This document shows positions 9,649 through 17,789 of a DNA stretch of 64,000 nucleotides, piece after piece. The notes below the pieces were generated by a model. The model did no database searches, was not told the DNA's origin, and saw only the letters and a list, made by a program, of their open reading frames with translations. The stretch covers positions 2,239,001 to 2,303,000 of the forward strand of contig NZ_CP162487.1 of assembly GCF_041240605.1 (NCBI RefSeq), read 5' to 3'. The stretch comes from Xanthomonas sp. DAR 80977 (GTDB lineage Bacteria > Pseudomonadota > Gammaproteobacteria > Xanthomonadales > Xanthomonadaceae). Each line of letters starts with the position of its first letter. Within the stretch, counting starts at the first letter, position 1. The translations under genes were made by a program, and so were the position numbers.

Positions 9649-9996
9649 ATGAACGGACAAACGCTCTTGCTGGCCTCGGCGGCCGCGTTCGCGTTGGCCA
9701 AGCTGGTCTCGGCACTGCTCGTGGCGATCTGGCCGGGCGGTGCGGCGGCGATCGCCGCTTCGCGCATCGGCCGCTGCGTCTACGCCATTGGCAAGGTCAC
9801 GCCGGTGCTGCTGGCGCTGAGCCTGTTGCTGTACGCAGTGTTGTTCGAACCGCCGGCGCAACTACGCGCCTGGTTGGCGCTGGCGCTGCTGCTGGGCGCG
9901 GCGCTGGCGCTGCCGCTCCACCTGCGCCGCAGCCGGCGCGGCGTGGGCGGGGCGCATCCGCCGCGGCAGTGGTCGCGGATCGTGCGGCTGCGCTGA
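9649..9996 (+). CDS. Small membrane protein of unknown function
   Basis: A 115-residue protein with two to three hydrophobic segments (from LLLASAAAFALAKLVSALLVA, from VLLALSLLLYAVLF and from LALALLLGAALALPL) and a basic Arg-rich cytoplasmic tail. No known domain was recognised. The start at 9649 gives a normal membrane-protein N-terminus; the ribosome site is weak and the frame opens earlier at 9565. It stands alone between apt and a convergent DUF6985-like gene. After its stop an 8-bp hairpin (10006-10025) and, 15 bases on, a T7 run (10041-10047) could end transcription. Confidence 0.55.
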   Translation: MNGQTLLLASAAAFALAKLVSALLVAIWPGGAAAIAASRIGRCVYAIGKVTPVLLALSLLLYAVLFEPPAQLRAWLALALLLGAALALPLHLRRSRRGVGGAHPPRQWSRIVRLR

Positions 9997-10145
9997 ATGT
10001 GCTGAGCGCGTCGAGGTCGACGCGCCGAAGTGGGGTGCGCTTTTTTTGGGGCCGATCGTCGACGAGCTGCCGACCATCGGCGGCAGCTTTCCCGTTGGCG
10101 CTGGTGCTGCTGGTATTGTGGTCGTGGCCGCCGCGCGCCGCTGCA

Positions 10146-10664
10146 TCAGTGCGGATAGACGACCGTTTCCAGGCTGGGGTCGGCGTAGGCGTCGGCGTGG
10201 CTCAGATGCCCATCGAACGGTCCGACCTTGCAGATCCGTCCTTCGTGGGTGAACACCAGTTGCAGTCCGTGTTCCTGTTCCCAATCGCAGTTGCACTCCA
10301 GGCTGATGCGCACGCGGCCGTCGCGATAGCGGCTGGCATAGGCCTCGCTGCCGAACTGGACGTGCTGCCACACCTGCGCCGGGTCGTCGATGCGCGGCGA
10401 GGGTAGGCCGTGTTTTTCGTGCAAGGCGTGCATGCGCCGGTAATAGGCGAACACGTCCGCAGCGGCGGCGGCGAACGTCGCGTCATCGATGCGCAGGAAC
10501 GCTTCGATGGCGGCGCCGAAGTCGGCTTGCGCCGCATCGGCGGCGTAGTCTTCGAGGACGAAATTGCAGTCCTCGCGCATCCAGCGCACCGGCACCGCAT
10601 CGCTCCAGGCGGTGCCGTCCTCGTCCTCGTCCAGCGACGCAAATATCTGCGCCAGCAGGCTCAC
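10146..10664 (-). CDS. DUF6985-like acidic cytoplasmic protein
   Basis: A soluble, acidic protein of 172 residues with no signal peptide or membrane segment. It resembles the DUF6985 group, whose C-terminal part has an LECNCDWEQEHGLQLVF-type strand region and ends with a short beta segment; no function is established. It starts with GTG, and that codon overlaps the TGA of dbpA by four bases (GTGA), so translation is probably coupled to the helicase gene. Base composition is slightly lower in GC than its neighbours. The family assignment is from memory of the motif only. Confidence 0.6.
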   Translation of the reverse strand: MSLLAQIFASLDEDEDGTAWSDAVPVRWMREDCNFVLEDYAADAAQADFGAAIEAFLRIDDATFAAAAADVFAYYRRMHALHEKHGLPSPRIDDPAQVWQHVQFGSEAYASRYRDGRVRISLECNCDWEQEHGLQLVFTHEGRICKVGPFDGHLSHADAYADPSLETVVYPH

Positions 10665-12037
10665 AGCTTGCTGACCCGGAACCGGCGGCCCTTGATCTTG
10701 CCCGCCTGCAGCTGCCCCAGCGCGCGGCCGGCGTGGTCGCGGGCAATGGCGACATAGGAGCGGGTTGGGTAGATCGCGATCTTGCCGATCGCCGCGCCGG
10801 ACAGGCCGGCGTCGCCGGTCAGCGCGCCGAGGATGTCGCCGGCGCGCAGCTTGTCGGTCTTGCCGCCGTCGATGCGCAGCGTGGTCATCGCCGCCTGCGG
10901 CAGCTGCGCCGGGCGCGCGGTGGCCAGCGGCGCGCGCGACCAGCGCAACGGCTGGCCCTGTTCGGCCTCCAGCGCCTGCGCGCGCGCCAGCTCGCGCGGC
11001 GCCACCAGGCTCAGCGCCAGGCCGCGCTTGCCGGCGCGCGCGGTGCGGCCGATGCGGTGGCGGTAGGTCTCGGTGTCGGTCGGCAGTTCGTAGTTGAGCA
11101 CCGCCGCCAGGTCCTCCACGTCCAGCCCGCGCGCGGCCACGTCGCTGGCGACCAGCACGTTGCAGCTGCGGTTGACGAAGCGCACCAGCACCTCGTCGCG
11201 GTCGCGCTGCTCCATGTCGCCGTGCAGCGCCAGCGCCGAGAAGCCGAACTGCTGCAGCGAGCCGGCCACCTCGTCGACCTCCTTGCGGGTGTTGCAGAAC
11301 ACCACGCTGGACTCGGGGGTGAAGCGCAGCAGCAGCCCGGCCACCGCCTTCTGCCGGTAGGTCGGGTCGACCTCGAAGAACTGCTGCTCGATCTCCGGCG
11401 CGCTGTCGGCGCCTTCGATGGTCACCTCGGCCGGCTCCTGCAGCAGCTCGCGCGCCAGCGCGCGGATCGCGTCGGGGAAGGTGGCCGAGAACAGCAGGCT
11501 CTGGCGGTGCTTGTCACAGCGGCTGGCGATCTCGCGGATCGGCTCCTCGAAGCCCATGTCGAGCATGCGGTCGGCCTCGTCCAGCACCAGCGTGCGCACC
11601 CCGCCCAGGTGCAGCGCGCGCTTGCGCGCCAGCTCCTGGATGCGGCCGGGCGTGCCGACCACCACCTGCGGGTCGTGCGCCTCCAGCGAGGCCAGCTGCG
11701 GGCCGAGCGGCATGCCGCCGGTCAGCACCACCAGCTTCATGTTGGGAATGCCGGTGGCCAGCTTGCGCAGCTGCTTGCCGACCTGGTCGGCCAGTTCGCG
11801 GGTCGGGCACAGCACCAGCGCCTGCGCGCGGGTCAGCGCCGGATCCAGCCTGTGCAGCAGGCCCAGGCCGAACGCGGCGGTCTTGCCGCTGCCGGTGGGC
11901 GCCTGCACGATGACGTCGCGGCCGGCCAGGATCGGCGGCAGGCTCTGCGCCTGCACCGGGGTCATCGTGGTGTAGCCGAGCGCGTCGATGCCGGGCGCAA
12001 GCGCCGGGGAGAGGGACAGGGTGGCGAAATCGTTCAT
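10661..12037 (-). CDS. dbpA: ATP-dependent RNA helicase DbpA
   Basis: The 458-residue DEAD-box helicase shows all core motifs: Q motif TPVQAQSLP, Walker A APTGSGKT at 46-53, PTREL, GG, TPGR, DEAD at 153-156, SAT, and ARGLDVE and HRIGRTARAG in the second RecA domain. The C-terminal DKLRAGDILGALTGD...RSYVAIA domain is the DbpA RNA-binding module that recognises hairpin 92 of 23S rRNA, so the role is large-subunit ribosome assembly in the cytosol. The DUF6985-like gene is coupled at its end. It is divergent from uup across 131 bases rich in a 7-bp repeat. Confidence 0.95.
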   Translation of the reverse strand: MNDFATLSLSPALAPGIDALGYTTMTPVQAQSLPPILAGRDVIVQAPTGSGKTAAFGLGLLHRLDPALTRAQALVLCPTRELADQVGKQLRKLATGIPNMKLVVLTGGMPLGPQLASLEAHDPQVVVGTPGRIQELARKRALHLGGVRTLVLDEADRMLDMGFEEPIREIASRCDKHRQSLLFSATFPDAIRALARELLQEPAEVTIEGADSAPEIEQQFFEVDPTYRQKAVAGLLLRFTPESSVVFCNTRKEVDEVAGSLQQFGFSALALHGDMEQRDRDEVLVRFVNRSCNVLVASDVAARGLDVEDLAAVLNYELPTDTETYRHRIGRTARAGKRGLALSLVAPRELARAQALEAEQGQPLRWSRAPLATARPAQLPQAAMTTLRIDGGKTDKLRAGDILGALTGDAGLSGAAIGKIAIYPTRSYVAIARDHAGRALGQLQAGKIKGRRFRVSKL

Positions 12038-12130
12038 GGCGCATTTTAGCCGGGACTGGGGACTCTGGACCGGGGACTCGGCAAATCCAGGGCAATGCGC
12101 GATGCCAGGCGATGCCGCCTTCGCTCTTGG

Positions 12131-12156
12131 TCCCGAGTCCCGAGTCCCGAGTCCCG
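12131..12156. repeat. Heptamer tandem repeat TCCCGAG
   Basis: TCCCGAG is repeated 3.7 times directly upstream of the uup -10 box; the complementary form GGGGACTCGG occurs at 12072-12081, so the two could pair. A related GGGATTC heptamer array is at 46935-46962. Confidence 0.85.
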
Positions 12157-12162
12157 TACAAT
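12157..12162 (+). promoter_or_regulatory. -10 box giving a probably leaderless uup transcript
   Basis: TACAAT ends six bases before the ATG at 12169, so a normal start site seven bases downstream would be the A of the start codon. There is no Shine-Dalgarno sequence ahead of the ATG and no clear -35 box, which would fall inside the heptamer repeat. Confidence 0.45.
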
Positions 12163-12168
12163 TGCGTC

Positions 12169-14055
12169 ATGCCTCTTATCACTCTGCAGAACGTCGACTA
12201 CAGCGTCGGCGGCCCCTTGTTGCTGGAAAAGACCGAACTGTCGATCGAGCCGGGCGAGCGTATCGCCCTGATCGGCCGCAATGGCGCCGGCAAATCGACC
12301 TTGATGAAACTGATCGCCGGCGAGCTCAAGCCCGACGACGGCGAGATCCGCGTCCAGCAGGGCGTGCGCATCGCGCGGCTGGAGCAGGAGGTGCCGCACG
12401 GCGCCGCCGGCAGCGTGTTCGACGTGGTCGCCGACGGCCTGGGCGAGCTCGGCCACTGGCTGGCCGAGTTCCACCGGCTCAGCCATGCCGCCGAGTTCGA
12501 CGGCGATGCGCTGGGCGCGGTGCAGTCCAAGATCGACGGCGCCAACGGCTGGGCACTGGACCAGCGGGTCAACGAGACCCTGACCCGGCTCGACCTGGAC
12601 GGCGACGCCGAGTTCGCGCGGCTGTCCGGCGGCATGAAGCGGCGCGTGCTGCTGGCGCGCGCGCTGGTGTCGGCGCCGGACCTGCTGCTGCTGGACGAGC
12701 CGACCAACCACCTGGACATCGAGGCGATCGACTGGCTGGAACTGTTCCTGAAGGGCTGGAACGGCAGCGTGGTGTTCGTCACCCACGACCGCCGCTTCCT
12801 GCGTGCGCTGGCCACGCGCATCGTCGAGATCGACCGCGGCCAGGTCACCAGCTGGCCCGGCGACTGGGCCAACTACGAGCGCCGCCGCGAGGAGCGGCTC
12901 AACGCGCAGGCGCAGGAGAACGCGCGCTTCGACAAGATGCTGGCGCAGGAAGAAGTGTGGATCCGCCAGGGCATCAAGGCGCGCCGCACCCGCGACGAAG
13001 GCCGCGTGCGGCGCCTGGAGTCGATGCGCAACGAGCGCACCCAGCGCCGCGAACTCGGCGGCAACGTGCGCATGGAGGCGGCGCAGGGCGAGGCCTCGGG
13101 CAAGAAGGTGATCGAGGCCAAGGAGCTGAGCTTCGCGTTCGGCGCGCGGACCATGGTGCGCGATTTCTCCAGCACCATCCTGCGCGGCGACCGTATCGGC
13201 CTGATCGGCCCCAACGGCAGCGGCAAGACCACGCTGCTGAAGCTGCTGCTCGGCGAACTGGCCCCGGCCAGCGGCGAGGTGCGCACCGGCACCAACCTGC
13301 AGGTGGCGTATTTCGACCAGTACCGCGCCACCTTGCGCGAGGACTGGAGCGCGATCGAGAACGTCGCCGAGGGCCGCGACTTCATCGAGGTCAACGGCAA
13401 GCGCAAGCACGTGCACGGCTACCTGCAGGATTTCCTGTTCACCCCGGAACGCGCGCGCGCGCCGATCACCCGCCTGTCCGGCGGCGAGCGCAACCGCCTG
13501 CTGCTGGCGCGGCTGTTCGCGCAGCCGTCGAACCTGCTGGTGATGGACGAACCGACCAACGACCTGGACGTGGAGACGCTGGAGCTGCTGGAAGAGCTGC
13601 TCGGCGACTACACCGGCACCTTGCTGCTGGTCAGCCACGACCGCGACTTCATCGACAACGTGGTGACCTCGACCATGGTGATGGAAGGCGACGGCCGCAT
13701 CGGCGAATACGTCGGCGGCTACAGCGACTGGGTGCGCCAGCGCGCCGCGCCGCCGGCCAGCGCGATGGCGGTGGCCAAGGCCTCGGCCACCGCGGCGGCG
13801 ACCGCGCCTGTGGCGGCGGCCGCTGCGCCGGCGGCCAAGCGCAAGCTCAGCTACAAGGATGCGCGCGAGCTGGAGCAGTTGCCGGCGCGGATCGAGACGC
13901 TGGAGCAGCAGGTCGCGGCATTGACCGCGGCGATGACCGAACCGGCGTTCTACCAGCGCGATGCGGCGGCGGTGGGCGCGCATACCCAGGCGCTGACCCA
14001 GGCCCAGGCCGAACTGGATGCGGCCTATGCGCGCTGGAGCGAGCTGGACGCGTAG
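12169..14055 (+). CDS. uup: ABC-F family ATPase Uup
   Basis: A 628-residue soluble protein with two ABC ATPase domains and no membrane segments. Walker A motifs are GRNGAGKS (36-43) and GPNGSGKT (from about 347); signatures RLSGGMKRR and RLSGGERNR and Walker B DEPTNHLD and DEPTNDLD are intact, with the ABC-F inter-domain linker between. After about residue 520 comes an Ala-rich stretch and a C-terminal coiled coil (KRKLSYKDARELEQL), which separates Uup from EttA. Uup acts on the ribosome and in tolerance of precise transposon excision. The start at 12169 is set by homology and by the -10 box; an upstream in-frame ATG at 12112 lies in repeat DNA. Confidence 0.94.
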   Translation: MPLITLQNVDYSVGGPLLLEKTELSIEPGERIALIGRNGAGKSTLMKLIAGELKPDDGEIRVQQGVRIARLEQEVPHGAAGSVFDVVADGLGELGHWLAEFHRLSHAAEFDGDALGAVQSKIDGANGWALDQRVNETLTRLDLDGDAEFARLSGGMKRRVLLARALVSAPDLLLLDEPTNHLDIEAIDWLELFLKGWNGSVVFVTHDRRFLRALATRIVEIDRGQVTSWPGDWANYERRREERLNAQAQENARFDKMLAQEEVWIRQGIKARRTRDEGRVRRLESMRNERTQRRELGGNVRMEAAQGEASGKKVIEAKELSFAFGARTMVRDFSSTILRGDRIGLIGPNGSGKTTLLKLLLGELAPASGEVRTGTNLQVAYFDQYRATLREDWSAIENVAEGRDFIEVNGKRKHVHGYLQDFLFTPERARAPITRLSGGERNRLLLARLFAQPSNLLVMDEPTNDLDVETLELLEELLGDYTGTLLLVSHDRDFIDNVVTSTMVMEGDGRIGEYVGGYSDWVRQRAAPPASAMAVAKASATAAATAPVAAAAAPAAKRKLSYKDARELEQLPARIETLEQQVAALTAAMTEPAFYQRDAAAVGAHTQALTQAQAELDAAYARWSELDA

Positions 14056-14123
14056 CGGCGCTGGTTGGTGTGGCGTCTTTGCTGCAGGCGCTCGCCGTCA
14101 GCTGGCCAGGCGCATTGCAGGTT

Positions 14124-14579
14124 GTAGGAGGGGGCTTCGGTCCCGACAGCATCCGAAGCCGGAACGTCAACCGCTTCGCTCGTCGCGACCGAAGTCGCTC
14201 CCACAGGGAGCTTGCGCTCAGTTGGCTGGATGCGCCGTGGGCGGGACTTCAGTCCCGACGCGATTCTGTTGCGGCGACGCCGCCGCTTCGTTCGTCGCGG
14301 CTGAAGCCGCTCCTGCAAAGGTCCTGCGGCCGGTGTGCCGGGTGCGCTGTGCGAGGGATTTCAGTCCCGACAGCATCCGAAGCCGGAACGTCCACCGCTT
14401 CGCTCGTCGCGACCGAAGTCGCTCCCACAGGGAGCTTGCGCCCAGTTGGCTGGATGCGCCGTGGGCGGGACTTCAGTCCCGACGCGATTCGGTTGCCGCG
14501 ACTCGATCGCTTCGTCCGTCGCGGCTGAAGCCGCTCCTGCAAAGGTCCTACGGCCGGCGTGCCGGGTGCGCTGTGAGAG
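14124..14579. repeat. Duplicated 224-bp array of REP-like palindromes
   Basis: The 577 bases between uup and the barstar gene carry no real gene. Two 224-base units lie head to tail: GACAGCATCC starts at 14145 and 14369, and GACGCGATTC at 14257 and 14481, both exactly 224 apart. Each unit joins two palindromic modules, one with CCGACAGC...GAAGTCGCTCCCAC and one with GACTTCAGTCCCGACG...GGCTGAAGCCGCTCCTGC. Open frames of 97 codons on the minus strand simply read through the units twice and are not genes. Confidence 0.85.
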
Positions 14580-14632
14580 GGGCTTCGGTATCGAAGAGGC
14601 GCCAGGCGTGCGACTGCGGAGCCGGCGTTCGC

Positions 14633-15136
14633 TCAGCGCGAGGCGGCTTCCTCTTCGTCGTCGTCGTCTTCATCCAGGTCGTCGGCCTGGCTGCCGCGCT
14701 CGTCGTCGTCGGCCTCGTCGCCGGCCAGCAGGCCGACGAAGGCGACGAAGGCGATGCCGTCCTGCGCCCATTCCTTGGCCACGTCGTCGAGCAGTTCCAG
14801 CAGCACGTCGAAATCCTTCTTCGCCACCGATTGCAGTTCGGCCGCGTCTTCCAGCAGCAGCGCGTAGCCGCCCTTGGCCGGCAGCCACGAGAGGTCGCGC
14901 AGGCCGTCCATCAACGCATCCCAGTTGCGGCCGAAGCCGATCGGGAAGTCCAGCTGCGCGGCCAGCCGCATCAGCAGCATCGGCTTGCTGCTGCAGCCGC
15001 GCAGGTCGATCCGGCACAGCCGCAGGCCGGCGTCGCGGCCGAGCGCGGCGATGCTGTCCAGGTCGCTGTTGGCGACGCGGTAGACGCCCGAGGCGGCCGG
15101 CTCGGCGAGGTTCAGGGAAAAATTGAAAGTGTTCAT
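14633..15136 (-). CDS. Barstar-family RNase inhibitor with acidic tail
   Basis: This 167-residue protein matches the barstar fold: IDLRGCSSKPMLLMRLAAQL as helix 1, then FGRNWDALMDGLRDLSWLP, the most conserved block, and a closing FVAFVG strand. Barstars bind and block barnase-type RNases in the cytoplasm. After residue 139 comes a tail in which 17 of 24 residues (140-163) are Asp or Glu, not present in the classical 90-residue barstar; the N-terminus is also longer. Its ATG overlaps the TGA of the RNase gene (ATGA), so the two are translationally coupled, as expected of an enzyme and its immunity partner. Confidence 0.88.
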   Translation of the reverse strand: MNTFNFSLNLAEPAASGVYRVANSDLDSIAALGRDAGLRLCRIDLRGCSSKPMLLMRLAAQLDFPIGFGRNWDALMDGLRDLSWLPAKGGYALLLEDAAELQSVAKKDFDVLLELLDDVAKEWAQDGIAFVAFVGLLAGDEADDDERGSQADDLDEDDDDEEEAASR

Positions 15137-15609
15137 GGCGACGGCCTCCCGGAGGCGATGCTGAAACTGCGGAAACTGGCGTAGTGGTCGTCGCTGTAGT
15201 ACCAGACGTCCGGCGGGTCGCCGCCGGTGACGATGCGCCGCGTCCCGCGGTGCTCCAGCCCCGGCGTGTCGACGGTGTATTCGCGATAGTAGCCGCGCGG
15301 GCGTGACGGCAGCCGGTTTTCGCGGTTGCCGAACACGCTGCCGTCCTGGCGGTGCGGGAACGGGCCCCCGCGCTGGATCAGGGCGATGGTGGCGCGCGCC
15401 TCCGGCGGCAGGAACGGCGGCAGCGCGTCCGCGTTCGCCGCCGGCGGGGCAGACGCTGGCGCCGCTGCAGGCGCCGGCGCCCGCAGCGCGGCGGGGTCGC
15501 TGAGCGAGGGCGCGAACTGCGGATGCGGCGGTTGCTGCAATGCGCGGATGCCCCACAGGCCGGCGGCGAGCAGCACGATCGCGGCGATCAGTAACACGGG
15601 CTTGCGCAT
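15133..15609 (-). CDS. Exported guanyl-specific ribonuclease, barnase/RNase N1 type
   Basis: A 158-residue protein with an N-terminal membrane segment (residues 5-19, no clear cleavage site), a Pro/Ala-rich linker (about 27-66) and a microbial RNase domain. The catalytic set can be aligned with barnase: Glu110 in YYREYTVDTPG, Arg121-Arg125 in RGTRR and His142 in SDDHYASF. It should cleave RNA 3' of guanosine outside or on the outer face of the inner membrane. The inhibitor gene follows with a 4-base overlap. The start at 15609 was chosen over an earlier in-frame codon (15759) because it begins the signal-like segment. Whether it is a nutrient-scavenging RNase or an antibacterial toxin cannot be told from sequence. 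Confidence 0.87.
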   Translation of the reverse strand: MRKPVLLIAAIVLLAAGLWGIRALQQPPHPQFAPSLSDPAALRAPAPAAAPASAPPAANADALPPFLPPEARATIALIQRGGPFPHRQDGSVFGNRENRLPSRPRGYYREYTVDTPGLEHRGTRRIVTGGDPPDVWYYSDDHYASFRSFSIASGRPSP

Positions 15610-15936
15610 GGGGCGGCTCCAGCGAGAACGGCGAGGCGCCACGGGTGTGGGCGCGGCGGCGGCACAGTATGGGCGAGTGCGGCTGTTCGTGCTCTTAACC
15701 GGCCCGCGGCGTGGCCGGTCGCGTCGCGTGCGCGGCGCCGGCGCCGGCGCGCGATTCACATTCGACTAACCGGGTGCTGGCGCATCGTAGCCGCCGATCC
15801 GCGGCAGCGGCCGGCGCCGCCGCCGCGCGATGGGACGATGTTTCCCCAACGCCGGTCTTGGTAAGGTCGCAGGTCGTCCCTACCATTCATCACGCAACGT
15901 CCGTCCTTCCGGCGGGCGAAAGTCCAGGAGAACCGC
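15610..15936. other. Divergent intergenic region, RNase and sodA
   Basis: These 327 bases contain no supported gene. They must hold the promoter of the RNase-barstar pair (minus strand) and that of sodA. Short open frames here (for example 15695-15886 on the minus strand) lack any protein-like character. Confidence 0.6.
15858..15886 (+). promoter_or_regulatory. sodA: Predicted sodA promoter
   Basis: TTGGTA (15858-15863), a 17-base spacer and TACCAT (15881-15886). The sodA ATG is 51 bases further on, preceded by a CCAGGAGAACC ribosome site. Confidence 0.45.
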
Positions 15937-16548
15937 ATGGCCTACACCCTCCCCAAACTGCCCTACGCCTACGACGCGCTGGAACCGCATATCGATGCGC
16001 AGACGATGGAAATCCATCACACCAAGCATCACCAGACCTACATCAACAACGTCAACGCCGCGCTGGAAGGCACCGAGTACGCCGACCTGTCGGTCGAGGC
16101 GCTGGTGTCCAAGCTGAAGTCGCTGCCGGAAAACCTGCAGGGCCCGGTGCGCAACAACGGCGGCGGCCACGCCAACCATTCGCTGTTCTGGACGGTGATG
16201 GCGCCCAACGCCGGCGGCACCCCGGTCGGCGACGTCGCCAAGGCGATCGACAGCGAACTGGGCGGCTTCGACAAGTTCAAGGAAGCCTTTACCAAGGCCG
16301 CGCTGACCCGTTTCGGCAGCGGTTGGGCGTGGCTGAGCGTCACCCCGGACAAGAAGATCGTGGTCGAAAGCACCGCCAACCAGGACAGCCCGCTGTTCGA
16401 GGGCAACACCCCGATCCTGGGCCTGGACGTGTGGGAACACGCCTATTACCTGAAGTACCAGAACCGCCGTCCGGACTACATCGGCGCGTTCTTCAACGTG
16501 GTGGACTGGAACGAAGTCGAGCGCCGCTATCACGCCGCGATCGGCTGA
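15937..16548 (+). CDS. sodA: Superoxide dismutase, Mn/Fe family (Mn type)
   Basis: A 203-residue cytosolic enzyme that converts superoxide to oxygen and hydrogen peroxide. Metal ligands are His27 (MEIHHTKHH), His81 ([11 protein letters not shown]), Asp164 and His168 ([19 protein letters not shown]). The residues around GGGHANHS and the Gln in TANQDSPL fit the manganese type better than the iron type, though cambialistic use is possible. It has a strong Shine-Dalgarno site, its own likely promoter and a clear terminator, so it is monocistronic. Confidence 0.96.
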   Translation: MAYTLPKLPYAYDALEPHIDAQTMEIHHTKHHQTYINNVNAALEGTEYADLSVEALVSKLKSLPENLQGPVRNNGGGHANHSLFWTVMAPNAGGTPVGDVAKAIDSELGGFDKFKEAFTKAALTRFGSGWAWLSVTPDKKIVVESTANQDSPLFEGNTPILGLDVWEHAYYLKYQNRRPDYIGAFFNVVDWNEVERRYHAAIG

Positions 16549-16573
16549 TCGCGTCGGCATCGCCGTCGTACCG

Positions 16574-16600
16574 AAGGCCGGGTTCGCCCGGCCTTTTCTT
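16574..16600 (+). terminator. Rho-independent terminator of sodA
   Basis: Perfect 9-bp stem AAGGCCGGG / CCCGGCCTT with a TTCG tetraloop (16583-16586), followed by a T-rich run. Confidence 0.9.
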
Positions 16601-16607
16601 TGCCGGC

Positions 16608-17105
16608 CTAGGCGGTCGGCCGGCAGCGCCTGGCGGCGCCTGTCGCGCGCTCGGCCATGTCGTCCGGCGCGGCGGGCGACGTATCCGGCGCAACGGTGCC
16701 GGCCCTGTCGCGGTTGTGCCGCGCATACCAGCCCGGGGTGGCGCCGGTGACCCGGCGGAAGCTGTTGACGAAGTGGCTCTGGTCGAAGAAACCGAGTTCG
16801 TAGGCCACGGTGCCGACCGAATGGCGTCCGCTCAGCAGCAGTTGCCGCGCGCGTTCGATGCGCCGTTGCAGCAGGTATTGCATCGGGCTGTGGCCGGTGC
16901 TCAGGCGGAACATGCGCGCGAAGTGGTAGCGGCTGACGCAGGCCGCGTTGGCGATGTCGGCCAGGCCGATGCGCTCGGCCAGATGGTGGTCGATGTAGTG
17001 CTGGGCGCGGGCCAGCGCGGATGGGCGCAGGCCCTTGCCGGCGGCGCTGCCGGCTCGATCGGAAACGGAAGCGGAAGCGGAAGCGGGAGCGTGGGGGCGG
17101 GGCAT
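16608..17105 (-). CDS. AraC-family regulator, DNA-binding domain only
   Basis: At 165 residues this is little more than the AraC double helix-turn-helix domain (about residues 30-130): IGLADIANAACVSRYHFARMF is the first motif and SVGTVAYELGFFDQSHFVNSFRR the second. There is no sensing domain, so activity may follow abundance or partner proteins. The N-terminal Ser-Ala repeats are encoded by five near-perfect copies of the hexamer GGAAGC, a possible slippage site. The start has a good AGGAG ribosome site. A DoxX-like gene lies upstream on the same strand. Confidence 0.88.
   Translation of the reverse strand: MPRPHAPASASASVSDRAGSAAGKGLRPSALARAQHYIDHHLAERIGLADIANAACVSRYHFARMFRLSTGHSPMQYLLQRRIERARQLLLSGRHSVGTVAYELGFFDQSHFVNSFRRVTGATPGWYARHNRDRAGTVAPDTSPAAPDDMAERATGAARRCRPTA
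17061..17090. repeat. Hexamer microsatellite in the AraC-type gene
   Basis: Five in-frame units GGAAAC, GGAAGC three times, GGGAGC encode the Ser/Ala repeat near the protein N-terminus. Change in copy number would keep the frame. Confidence 0.85.
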
Positions 17106-17249
17106 GGCGTGTCTCCTGGGAAGCGCCGGAAACGCCCGCGCGGGATCCGCGCTGGCGCCTGCGGCATGCGCGTGGACAGCGTTTCCGGGACCTGTCCATG
17201 TTGCTGCCGGCGCCGTCTCGCGGCCACCCCATTCCGGCAGAGCGAATGC

Positions 17250-17648
17250 TCACCCGTTCGGGGGATTCCGCGGCGGCGTCCGCGCCGGTGCGCGCGGCAA
17301 CACCAGCAGGCGCCGGCCGAAGCACCGCGCGTCGAGCGAATAGGCACCAGGCCCGAGCAGCGCCAGCGCCAGCGCCGGCAGCGCCGCCAGCAGCGCAGCG
17401 CCCGTTGCGGCCGTGCCATGCCACAGCGCCAGCGCCGGCACCGCGCAGGCCAGCGCCGCGGCCAGCGGGGTGAGCGCGCCGGCGGCCGACAACAGCGCCA
17501 GCGCCAGTGCTGCCCACCGCCATGGCGGCGGCAGTGCCCACGGACCGGCGGCGGTGGACGGCCACAGGCTCAGCGCCAGGAACAGGCGCAGGGCCAACAG
17601 CCCCAGCCCCGCGCTGCCGCCGGGAAACATGGAGTAAAGTCGTTGCAT
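17250..17648 (-). CDS. DoxX-like membrane protein
   Basis: A 132-residue protein with about four hydrophobic helices. The opening LYSMFPGGSAGLGLLALRL and the closing LLGPGAYSLDARCFGRRLLVL are typical of a DoxX-related family that is common in Xanthomonadaceae. DoxX proteins sit in the inner membrane and have been tied to thiol or oxidative stress handling; the role of this subgroup is not known. It lies upstream of the AraC-type regulator on the same strand, 144 bases apart, with no clear operon evidence. Confidence 0.65.
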   Translation of the reverse strand: MQRLYSMFPGGSAGLGLLALRLFLALSLWPSTAAGPWALPPPWRWAALALALLSAAGALTPLAAALACAVPALALWHGTAATGAALLAALPALALALLGPGAYSLDARCFGRRLLVLPRAPARTPPRNPPNG

Positions 17649-17789
17649 GCACCCAGGCTAAGACCGGCGCGATACGCCGGCCTAGCCGTATTCGGGGCAG
17701 CGGAACATCCCTCGATCGGGGCGTTGGCGATGCCGTCGCCGCCGCCGAGAATCCGGTCTTTCCACTTTTTGCGAGCTGAAGGAAGCGCA

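Noticed and set aside
9997-10145. Hairpin and T7 run after the 115-residue protein as a classical terminator
   Set aside because: The T run is 15 bases after the 8-bp stem, too far for a standard rho-independent terminator; kept only as a remark.
14025-14542. Two overlapping 97-codon minus-strand frames with near-identical products
   Set aside because: They read the two copies of the 224-bp repeat and owe their similarity to that duplication.
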